From Hirudinaria manillensis (Eukaryota > Annelida > Clitellata > Hirudinida > Hirudinidae), in the NCBI GenBank assembly GCA_034509925.1, contig CM067529.1, forward strand, positions 10,565,501-10,629,500: 64,000 nt of DNA, in the 5' to 3' direction. Of this stretch, positions 50,701-62,300 are shown in pieces. Under the pieces are notes generated by a model. The model saw only the letters and a list, made by a program, of their open reading frames with translations, was not told the DNA's origin and made no database searches. Position numbers and translations under genes: made by a program. The number at the start of each line of letters is the position of its first letter. The first letter of the stretch is position 1.

Positions 50701-52081
50701 CGAAACGGTATTACTGGTATTAAGCAATTTATAAAATTACTAGCATGCTTATCACTAATGCAAATAATTAAGTTCATTGGACCTGACATTCACTGATATT
50801 TATGAATGTTAATACACTCGCAACACTTGTAAAGAACCGACACTTTGTTTTAAGGATAAAAACAGTTATGGCGACAAGATGTGTGAAGCGATTACTTGCT
50901 GGAACGATGATGACAGAGACTGTTGGAGGTTGACCCTGGCAGATGGCACTCCTTGCGATGACAAGAAATGGTGCATCAGGAAGAAATGTGTTCACGATGA
51001 ACGGGCGCCATCTCTCGATAGTAAGATATTTTTTATATATCTTTTTTAAAATTTTTTTAAATATAATGTTCAATTGCCTACAAATGCATTTCAGTTTGGA
51101 ATTAAAAATATATATTTAGAGTAGATACAAAATCTCTGTTACGTTCATGAACGTTTTATAGTATTTGATAAAACTTTCAATTTATCAGTTATTTTAGGCC
51201 GCACTTAAAGTAACACGCACTTAAAGCGTGCTATCAAAAAAAAAAAAGATTATTAATTGTTTTTAAACGATTATTTTGTCAAATTTCTTATCAACAAAAT
51301 ATTCGATAAATTAGAGAACTGTAGGTTTGGAGATTACGGTGGAGTGATCGACACAAACAAAGGATTACTTACGTGTTCGGAATTAACAAATTATCCTGAA
51401 TTATGCGAGGATGAATTGTACAAATCAACTTATTGTTGCAAGTCGTGTTCTCACGCTGTCAACCAAACTTCTAAGGCAACAGGTTTGATTATTTGAGAAA
51501 AAATAAGTTTCAACAACCATGATCAAAAATCAGTTCCAATTTCATTGAAGCTGTCAAATCTGTGTCTTTATTTATCATCTTTATTGCAAAACCAATATGC
51601 GATATAACGCTAGGATACATTTTGTATATGATATATATGTATACGGTATGTATGTTTTTTTATCTTTCCAGATGAGAATCTCGCTAAAGGCAAAAGCTGT
51701 GACGAACCAGAGTGGTGTGCTGGAGAAAGTTATTTAGACTGCTATGAACTTAAAGAAACATGTTGTAGAACCTGCCAGAAGAAACTCAACTCAGCAAGAC
51801 CAGGTCAAGAATAATTTATAAATGATTGATGTTACTTCATTGGTAATATTACCAGAAATTACCAGGAAGGTCTTCTCTTTTTAGGCAGTAGTTTACGTTA
51901 TAACTAGATTCCATACCTTCCGAACAAAATATTTAGAAAATTTAATATAAATTACCAGTTTCTTACATTTACAGATTGCAAATATGGCGACCGATATTCA
52001 TGGTGCGAGGAATATAACAAATCCAGTGATGTTTGCAAGGACCAAAACACCAAAAAAGAATGTTGTCAAACCTGTCAATAA
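44752..52081 (+). CDS. Double M12B metalloproteinase: inactive unit followed by active unit, four ShK domains
   Basis: Twenty-one exons join in frame to 880 residues. Unit 1: 44752-44815 (signal peptide MKSIWLILLLLHIITEV), 45244-45364, 45769-45847, 45952-46029, 46102-46244, 46787-46915, 47029-47181, 47462-47603, 48047-48212, 48398-48562. Unit 2: 48932-49022, 49205-49283, 49405-49482, 49618-49775, 49884-50012, 50085-50237, 50379-50520, 50855-51020, 51315-51482, 51672-51803, 51975-52081. There is no prodomain. In unit 1 the zinc site reads RQIANNFGVVRD, so all three His and the Glu are gone. Unit 2 reads HEIGHILGLHHD with Met-turn YIMS. Each unit has a Cys-rich part and one ShK domain; unit 2 has two more ShK. 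Exon 16 needs a GC donor (AAG|gcatgt). If the gttaat donor at 48563 is not used, unit 1 ends at 48567 and unit 2 would lack a signal peptide; I found none upstream of it. Confidence 0.72.
47243..47285. repeat. (ATT)n microsatellite
   Basis: ATT repeat with one interruption, in an intron of the double metalloproteinase gene. Confidence 0.9.
49051..49073. repeat. (AAT)n microsatellite
   Basis: Seven to eight AAT units just after the first exon of unit 2. Confidence 0.85.
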
Positions 52082-52087
52082 CAGTAA

Positions 52088-52093
52088 AATAAA
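52088..52093 (+). terminator. poly(A) signal of the double metalloproteinase gene
   Basis: AATAAA six bases beyond the TAA at 52079-52081, with further A/T-rich sequence behind it. Confidence 0.45.
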
Positions 52094-53326
52094 TTAATAA
52101 TATTTTAATAATAATTTTTTTTTTAATTTAGGATGAATTCGTAACAGCTAAAATAATATAAAATGAGATAAAAAAAAATCATAATAGAACAATTAGAAAA
52201 TCATGACAAAATTTAAAAAACAGATTCCAGGATTGTTTGGATTCATTTAGGATAAATGAAACATTACGCTGCTCATTTAGTTTTTTATTCACTTGATTAT
52301 TATTTCATATTACATATATTCGTCTCAATAACTCTAAGATTTTAAATTCAAATATATTCCTATATTTTTGTTTAGAATCAACTAACACCATCTAGCGAAT
52401 ATCCTACTTTTTTTTAATTAACAATTATTGAATTACAGCTCCTCTTTGTTGTGAAAAACGAAATCTCAAAAAAAAAAAAGGCTAATTAATAATTTTCTTA
52501 AAAGCTGAACACAACTGAACTTAAGTCCTGGAATCATTAAGTTCAACAGCAAAGAAATGAAATGGACTTGTTTCGATTTTGTCATCAACTGCCAGCCTTG
52601 GAGTGTTGCTAGAAGAATTTTGAATCTGATAAGCTATAGATGCGGTTTACTGAAAGTTAGAAAGGTATAATTAGCAAAACTTGAAAAGCAAGTATTAGCA
52701 CTTTCCATAAATTGTATGTGGTGCATTACAATCATGAAATGGAGTGAAATAAATTTAGAAGGTATAAAAACAAATGTGTCTTTGGATTGAGTGATTGGCA
52801 AATGAATGAATAAAAAATATATCTGAAATTTAAACAAATTAATTTTTTGAGATAAACTGTTTCGAAGATAACGGCTGTAAATGGCTGCAAATTTAAGACA
52901 TTAATATTCTTTTTTCGATAAAAGCCAAGTTCGATGAAATTTCTCTAACATTTGGAACGATATTGCTAAACGTCACATAATCTTATAAATACTTCCGTCT
53001 AATAAATCTGTTAAAATTCCTAGCTTTTGATATTGTAACAATGGTTACTAGAAGTTTTAATTTTATCAGATAATATTCGAGATATATTCTGTCAGGTAAT
53101 CAATTTTTCATATTAATATCACGATTAACGCCATGTTTACAGTATTACAAACAAACTTTATTTTAAAAGTAAACCGACTAATGACAAAAAAATTTCACAG
53201 ACCAAGTTACACAGGACAAAAAAAGTCAAATTTATTATGGTGTCATTTTAAACAAGAAATGTTAACAAATACAAAAGAAAAACCAGGAATGGAAAAAGTC
53301 CAGGAATATTTTGAGAAATTGTGCCA
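52094..53326. other. Convergent 3' spacer, no gene recognised
   Basis: It lies between the + strand metalloproteinase gene and the minus-strand serine protease homologue. It holds only short chance ORFs and a minus-strand AATAAA (TTTATT at 53157-53162). Confidence 0.5.
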
Positions 53327-56300
53327 TCATTTGGTTGGATTGCTAAAAAATAATAATTTATTATTGAAGTAATTAAAAAACTTATTTTGACGGCGAATGT
53401 TCAGTAAGAAACAAACTGCAAACAAAGTTTCACCTGAATTGATTAAATCCATTTCATCATCGATTCTGTTGAAGATAGTCACTGAGCATGGCCTTTTTCC
53501 AATAGTGATATCAAATCCTGTGGCAATACCAACCTGTACCCATAGTCCATTAATACTTTTGCATACCAATGGACTTCCACCGTCACCCTACATATAAATT
53601 ACACAGAGGTTTATTCAGCGTTTCATTCGAGTTACTACAGTGATAACTAACAGCACATAAGTTAATTCCAAAGTCATGTAACACATCCCCAGCACATAAC
53701 ATTTTGTGGTTCAACACATACCTAGATGCATTGGTAAAATTCTTATCATATAATATTTCTACGCAGCGATCAGTTGATATGATATCAAAACGTCCTCGCA
53801 TTAAATAAGTGGATTCTGTTCTAACTGTAAAAAAATTGTGTCGGGTCATTAATAAACTAATGTGAAATCGAACAAAACGATCTATACCTTTATCAATGTT
53901 ACCAAAGCCAGTCGCCACACAATAGTGAAATGAATACAAATCTTTATCATCCAATTTTCCACTAGGTAGACAAATTGGCCGCACAAAATCTGTATACGTG
54001 ATAGGGTAAGCAACTTTAATTAAAGCTATGTTTTTGCCGAAATGTGTGGAGGTGTATTTCGGATGCGTAATTATCATGGAGACATCAAGTGATTCAGCTG
54101 CTGGATCATTCCTGATAGTTGTTCCGACTTTAACTTTTATATCCGAATCACTCGAAGCGCCCCTACATAAATTGGTATTTAACACAATCACAAATTTGAA
54201 CAGACGAACCGAGTCAATCAATGCTATCTTTGTAACTTAATTACCTAAACGTACAATACCGATCAAAATAAAGTTGGCAGAAATAATATATGTGTCATTC
54301 TAAAGAAAATTAGTTATCAAAACTATTGCGGTGAAGTTGTGCTGTGGATATTTTGCTTATATTTGTGAAATACAAACTGTGAATGTTTGTAATACGTCCT
54401 AATACATCTACGGACAACAGAACAAAATCAACAAGTTCAGAAATTGCTGAAAAATATTTAAATAAATCCTTTGTTGGATTATTTTTTGTCAAAAAATCCA
54501 TATGTAGAGCAAAACATAATAAACGTACTCTAAACAGGAGGCTATCGTCAGGATCCATTCTTCATATAAAATCGAACCTCCGCATGCGTACAAATTATTA
54601 ATAATTATCTGAACGTGCCATGGCCATGAACCTTTGGCTGCCATATCGCCATTGATGATATACCGTCCCATTCCTTCTTGACTCGTTCTTTCCCCACAAA
54701 ATCCCCCGGTCACTAAATGCCACAAGAAATGTAAAATACTTGCTACATGCTACTGCATCAAAGTTAATCAGAATGTAATCATTAACGTGATGTTTAACTA
54801 TGACATTAATTATTTCAATTAGTTTTCAAAATCGAAACATTAATAACTTACTAAACTCGCTTATATTCAAGCACTCGAGTTTTACATATTCTTCCGTAAG
54901 ACAAAAAGGAGGCGGACTGTTTGTTTAACGTGTATGATTGTCATTTAATCGCTATCATTATTATTCTAATATTAGTTTATTAAATAATACACTTTACGAG
55001 TTAAATCATGTCATTAATTATCTAACAGGCCTCAATAATTAACTTGAAACCTAAGTCTCCACGACTGAAATCCTGGTAATACATTCTTATCGTATTTTTC
55101 TGTTGCCAAATGCATTACTCTATCCACACTTCCTTTGAGTCTGCTATAGTTCGACTTCAAGAGAATGCTTTAATTATTATAATATGAAGTAAGAAACAAA
55201 TCGATGTTTTAATTTAAACAAGTAAAAATATATGGATATTATATAAACATGATATCGATTAAACTAAGAAAATACAATCCAAACAATGCATATCGTTGTG
55301 TCCCTATCATCAAACTGTGTTCTACCGCTTTCTGAGAATGTTCGTAGAACAAATTATATTATAAAATGTCCTCTAAAACTGTTAAGATAAATAAACAACA
55401 ATAAAATGTAATAAGAGTAAAGTTCTACCTATGAAAGTGTTGTTTGCAAACAAGAAGACTGAATTCAGGCAGCCAGTGCATTGAGCATACGAACATGTTT
55501 AAGTGGCCTCTGTATTTTAACTTTAGGAAGTCATCTTGTATAGAGACTGAAATTAAAAATATTCTTTTATTCTTGGAAGTTTACTTATTAAAGTGACACT
55601 TTTTTTGTTTATAATTTATATTTTATTAATTCTAATTGTAAGAATAAGTGTAACCATACAACAATCATTCTCGTCACTGAAGTCTGGGCACTCAACTTCC
55701 CCGTCACAACGATCCTTATCGTCAAGACATTTTGAAGATTTTTTGCATTTGAATTGTCCTTCTTTGCAATCTATTCATTTTAAAAGGAATTTTTTTATTC
55801 ATTACAAAAAAAGAATTCTATTCATTATAGAGACATTTGTTTTTTAAGATTTGTAATATTTGCTTAATGACAGTACATGATGCGTAATATTGGCATGATG
55901 CCATATTAATGCAAATCCAGATTTCCTTTTGTCAAAATTAATTATTGATTAAATTATAAAATCTATTTTAAATAAATAAAGTGATATTTTGTAAAACAGA
56001 ATTTCAAGGGATTTGTTCAAACCGCAACATTTCTATCAAAATTTGCATTACTTAAAATATAAAATATTGGATGCTGATATTTAAAAGCAAAGTACTGTCT
56101 TCAGCTCTGAATTCTTTATCTGAATGTTTCAATGGAAAACTTACTGCATGAATGTAATTCGTCATCTTTAAATCGACAGTCTACGATGTTATCGCACACC
56201 CAATCTTTTTTAATGCAAAAGCCTCCCTGGCACTGTACTTCGTTAGGTTGACATTCTTGAGAACGATTTGAAATTATGTCAAGATAATAATAATAATAAT

Positions 56301-59300
56301 AATAGTTAATTTATATAGCGCCATATGCATAGCGTCGGAGGCGCTTAAAATATATATAAGATATATAATTACAGTACGTCGTGTGAATATCTTCACTGAA
56401 TTTTATTTTTTGGATGAAGCCATTACGTCGCTAACGCAATTGATTTATCAATAAAAGTTACTATTAAATGCGATAGACAATTTGCCGTTTTTTTTAAGGT
56501 ATCTTAACTCCCGGACGCCAGATGGGGCAGTGAGCATAAGTGTTGAAACCCCAAAGCAAAATTTTTCCTGGAGTTTGTTTTTGAAATTTTGCGACATTTA
56601 TTTTCGACTTGTCTGTATCACGAACGTTCAAAATACATGGGTTACATTTTTCGATTATCGTAGAATAATGTTGTTATGACTGTCTGTGTCGTCAGTAGCG
56701 ATAGCATGCCATGATTAGAATTGTTGATAAAGATTAACTAACTTACTTGAAGTTTACTGAAACTCGGATGAAACTATATAAAAAAAAGCTATGAAAAAAT
56801 GCGGAGTTCCTGACATATAGAAAGTAATAAGTAAACTGTTGTGTTATAACGATTTGAAATTTATATTAATGTTATAATTCCAGTTAAGAATATATATATA
56901 TATATCTATAATTTTAGATCATAAATGTAATTAAATACGTATTGGCTGGAGATCTATTGAAGAAATGTGTAAAAAAGAAAAGATGAAGAATATATAAAAA
57001 TGTTAAAGCTGTTAATAAGTGTGCGATGACTCTTAATTAATGATATAATTAGTTTTCATTGACAGCGATACGACTTTGTCTTCTACTTTTTTTTGTCTAA
57101 ACCTTTATGTCATTTTAATTATATTTGACATCAGGCAATCAATATTTATTAACTAATAATTATTGGAAAATATCAAATATATATATATTGTTGGATCCCT
57201 AGATCCAATAAATTGAATAATAATTAAAATTATATTGCCGATTAATTAATTTAAATAATTAATTAAATTTAGTGGCAATATAATTTGAGAATTAAATTGG
57301 TGCTATTCAGACTCTTTGGTTATGTACCTTGACAAATGGATTTACCTCGGAAAGTAGAGCGAGAGTAATAGAAACAGCAGATTTCAAGACTTAATCAATT
57401 AAGCATTTTACATCTTCCAAGCCATCTGACAACTTTCAATAAACCTGCCCTTCTATAATTAGTTTGAGGACCCCGGGTTATTACATTGGTGTCAGGAGTG
57501 GGATTTAGAGTTAAAGGGTATCCAAAAGTAACTAAAGTAGAAGCTTGTTTAGTTGAAAAGTGAACGATGCCGAAGTACTTGGATGAATTGTACGTGCCCC
57601 GATTGAGAAAAGAATTGAGAGAGCGTGGCCTGGATTGGAAAGGCACGAAAGCTGAGATACGAGAGCGACTTGGGGCATGGCTGACAGAGAATGGCCATGA
57701 CCCAGAGGAATACGAATTCGAGAATCCATCCCATAAAAAGATGGATGAATTTCTTGATTTTATGAAAAAGTCCGTAGAAAAGTTAAAGGAGTGTAGGAGG
57801 ATTATTAGGGGCGATTTGGAAAACACAGCGGTTCCATGCCAGGATGTCTCGTTGGCTTCGGGTGAAGACTCTGCCGAGAAGAGTCCTGTTGGTTCTTTTG
57901 AGGAGAGCAAAGTGGTGCTTCCATCTTGCGAAGAACAAGGAGAGGAACTCTGCAAAAAGGTTACCAACGAAGAACAAATCATGTCCGTTGTTCCAGGTAC
58001 CGTTTCTGGCAGCATTGGGATGGAGTCATTAGAAGGCACATCCAACCACAATGCGTGCGTGTCTCCAGAAACTCTGTGCGTGATGGCAGACTTAGAGAAC
58101 TCGACGTTGGAGCCCATAGAGTTACCAGATCAGGTCGAGTCGTCAGCAGGGCCCAAAGAGCTCACGGAGGTTTTAGTGGAGCAAGTGGGACTTTCGGAGG
58201 AGTCTGTGGGATTGCCGGTGGAGCGCACGGATTTGATGGTGGAACAAGTAGAGTCTACAGAACAGCCCATGAATTTACCAGCGGATGTTTCGGCTCCATT
58301 AGAAATAACAGAAGGGAGTGCTCGGAATTTCAGGAGAGTGCCTAGCAAGGAAAATGGAGCAGGTGATCCTGTAGAGAGTCTGAGATCTGGCGACATGGTG
58401 GAGCAGGAGGTTGAGCATAGAAATGGCGATGTTCCACGACTGAAACTTGTGGGACGTAGAAGTAAAAGGGGGGAAACAGAAATCCCAGAAGATGGCAAAG
58501 CAAATGGATCTGGGATTTGCAGCCATGAGATTGTTGGAAGATCGGATCCTATTCCTAGAGTAAAAATGAAAATGGGAATAGATGTCTGTTCGGGACGAAC
58601 AGATTTAAGGAGGGGGCAGTGTTGGATCCCTAGATCCAATAAATTGAATAATAATTAAAATTATATTGCCGATTAATTAATTTAAATAATTAATTAAATT
58701 TAGTGGCAATATAATTTGAGAATTAAATTGGTGCTATTCAGACTCTTTGGTTATGTACCTTGACAAATGGATTTACCTCGGAAAGTAGAGCGAGAGTAAT
58801 AGAAACAGCAGATTTCAAGACTTAATCAATTAAGCATTTCACATCTTCCAAGCCATCTGACAACTTTCAATAAACCTGCCCTTCTATAATTAGTTTGAGG
58901 ACCCCGGGTTATTACAATATATATATATATATGTATATATATAATATTGGCAGTCATTTGTTTTAAAGTAGTTCAAAGTGATCAAGCACAGCCCTTCTGT
59001 GTGGCACTAATCCTTGCGGAGTTTCCTCGTAATGTAATAGAATGACACATGGCATTGTCTGATGAAAAGGCCATTTTTATATTCTCTTGTGTCTAGTGTT
59101 TAAATAAGAAACTTTCTCAGTAACAATAAATGCGTTAGGGTACACTTGGGTGTACCACTTTGTTGGGAGGGAAAGTTGTTTTCTTGCTTAGGCATCCAAG
59201 AGTTAAAATTTAATCGTAAATAATTTATAATCAATTTTATTCATTTTCGTCGTTTTGATGGAATAGCATATCTATAAATATTCGTACAATTACAAGGTAA

Positions 59301-62300
59301 ATAAAACTAACCACAATTTAATTCATCGCTTCCATCAGGACATTGCTTTATTCTGTCGCACTTTTGGGTTGAAGGTAAACAACGAGAAAGAATGTCGCAT
59401 ACAAAGTCTGTCTCCAGACACTCTAAAAGGAAATACATTTGCAATTTGGCGTATATTTTTTTTTAATTTTGAATTTTCTGTCAAGTAATTAGTAAAAGAT
59501 CTAATTTGTAATATTCTACAGCATACATTTCCGACTTAGTCCTATTGTCTGCATAGTAGACAATTATAGGGACAGATTCAACAACACGGTGTATATTACA
59601 CAAGGACAGTTACTCTTAGCTCGCGCCTGACTCCCTTCATCACCATTTGAGAAAGAACGAGTGCTATTTCAGGAACGGGCGAGAGACCAACGTCCTTCTT
59701 CGTTTCCTGTCGCTCTTGTAGGCCGCATTGCTTTCAGTCTTTGAACTAAAACTTTCTACACTGTCCTACATCATCCCTCTTTCGTTACAACTACAACATC
59801 GGAAGTTTTTTCCTTTTATTGGAACGCGACACTGAACTCAAAAAAAAAAAATTGTACAACTTAATTTCCTCGTCTGAAATCAGTATTTTGCCACAAATAT
59901 AGCCCTTTTGGATAATCTAATTTAGTGGAAGTAGCAGAAATCCACACTTCCATAAACTTCTTAGAAATCCTCAAAAGCCCGGCATAACATACAATTATTC
60001 ATATCGCAAAAATATTTCAATTAAATTTTTATATGATTTTGCGTCATATAAACAAACAAATAGATTATAAATGAGATTTATAAGTTTTTTTTTTGAATCT
60101 CGTCAAAAAAACTAGCGTTCCCAGTTTTAGTGCCGTAACGATACCAAACTGCAAAATCCAGCCCGCGAGATGTTTTTCGAATATGGTAAAATTTCGGAAA
60201 TTTATCTGTATCATGCCATTTAGTTTCGAACTTTTTAAATTGGATGTCGAGTATGTATTCGACCCCCCGGAACAGCTATTTGATAGTCAGTCCTGCGCCC
60301 AGGCTAAAAGGTTTGGAGACCCTTGCCTTGCAGAATAGAGAGGGGCGTGATAGCCACCCAACTTGTTACACTCCTTATTTGTTAGGCCTACCATGTGAGA
60401 AAACCCTTGCTAAGATAAATACGAACTAGGTTACGAAACAAGTTATATGGTGGCTTTGCTTGCCACTGTTTTGTAGTTGTCTTCCTTGTAAGTCTTAGTC
60501 CAGAACTGAGTTCTTGATAACTATTTGTACACTTCTTTTATCCTAGAATTGAAGTTTAGCAAACTGTTTCCTGTTGCTCCAATCAGTCATATCGATATTG
60601 TGAGAGAATAAGATTCAATATCCAAAATGTTTTTTTTTTAATTTCGGTCTCCGAATACGTTGGAAAGTATTACTTTGTAAATTCGAAGATAGGACCTCCA
60701 AATCTTCCATAGCAAGTACCAGCTAATCAAGAATCAAAATCCTACAATATTTGCGTCTCTTCTGCTTTTTTGCCCGTACAAGAATATTAAAACAGTTTTT
60801 CTCAATAAGAATAATCTCATGATCGCAACTACTGATTGCCATCGCGCATAAGAAAGAGAGCGATAGACTTCTTTCGTGACTTCTTCACACAGAGTCATAA
60901 GAATGCCCTATTTTTATTCTCGACTCGATCTCATTAAAAAGTTTTATTATCAATACATAAAAATGGACTAAATAATCTTCAATAATTTACCTGAAATCCA
61001 TGGAGCTGTGAATACTAGAACTTCACAAAATATTAACCATTGCGGATGCATTCCTCCGAATTTTTTAATGGTTACATATTTACCAAAAATGGATTTATCA
61101 ACGTCAATTTTTAATTCGGTTGAATAATGTGAGCATTTTAAAATTGCTACTCCCGCTGAACAATGTGAAAATGATACGTTATTAAACAAAATCAAGAAAT
61201 ATTTGGGACAACTAAGAATCTGATTAAAGTTATCAAAATGATGATTTCAATGTATGTGGTTACTTAATTAAAATCCGAAATGTTTTTTTTTTTTAATTAT
61301 TTTTGGAAATCTAAAAAATAAATGTTTTAAAAAATATCTCATCGAAATTTGAAAAATCGATCCTTTGCTATAAAACTTAGTTTAAATACACGGATGAAAC
61401 AAACTTTGATTTTGTTCTGGTGACGGTTGATGAAATTTTGCACACATCATATCATCGAAGTTTTTATTATCGTTGGATACAAACACTTTAAATGTGTTAA
61501 ATGTGGCGCCACCTACGAATAATGTTACTCATTTTGATAGAATTTCAAAATAATTATATTATAAATTTGTAAAATATTTTTTTATATTAAATGAACATTT
61601 ATTTTTTATTAATAATTAATTTAAAGTGAACAAAACTTAATAAAATACATTAGAGTAACATAAATTGCCATCTCGTAACTAGTTGATGACTTTTCTAAAA
61701 GATATTTTTTAAAAAATCATCAATTTGTCTTCCTTTGCAATCAGTGTTAGATTACCGGTTGAGTTTGGTCTATATATTATAGTTACTGCTGAAATGTACG
61801 AAGGTCTGTCAAGGACTACTCTCCACCATGCAAGTTCTTCACCATCGCCCTTAACTTTTCCACAAGTTTCTCTATACCCATCAACCATCAATTTTGACAT
61901 GTGTTGGAATTGCGAGCGACTTTGAAAGGTTGGTCTGCCATAAGCCATGCTAACTGAAAATTATACATACTTGAGTTAACGAAAAGGATGTCTAATGCAT
62001 GTTGAACATGCACCAAATACTTTATTTAAATTCAAATGATGGAATGATTTACTTTGATGAAATTAAATCCTTTTTTCTTACCAGTGTCAATATCGGCATA
62101 TACGCTAACTTCACAAAGTACCAGCATCTTTACTTGATAATGATTATCTCTCCTTATAGTCACTCGGTGGCCGAGAAGAATATATTTACATAAAAATGTA
62201 ATTTCATGACCTGAATGATTTTTAATGGAAAATAAATTGATCTAATCATACATATTATATTGGTATATGTATCTGTTTTCTGTTACTCGTACAATCTTAT

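Larger units (their letters stand above)
57189..58916 (+). mobile_element. Non-autonomous LTR retrotransposon with SAP-domain ORF
   Basis: The 1728-bp element has 297-bp direct repeats at both ends (57189-57485 and 58620-58916) that differ at one base (ttttac against tttcac). The LTRs run TGTTGG...ATTACA. A primer-binding site (57487-57504) and a purine tract (58607-58619) sit in the right places. The only ORF encodes a SAP-domain protein. There is no protease, reverse transcriptase, RNase H or integrase, so it must borrow these. ATAT flanks both ends, but the surrounding AT run makes the target duplication uncertain. It lies antisense in an intron of the serine protease homologue. The near-identical LTRs point to recent insertion. 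Confidence 0.88.

Noticed and set aside
54245-54299. Apparent extra protease exon (ANFILIGIVRLG), with acceptor and donor
   Set aside because: Including it breaks the frame on one side. Splicing 54529 directly to 54162 closes the frame and already supplies the equivalent segment IKVKVG.
57395-58117. 240-codon and other ORFs on the minus strand
   Set aside because: They are antisense shadows of the SAP-domain ORF and LTR, caused by its high GC content.
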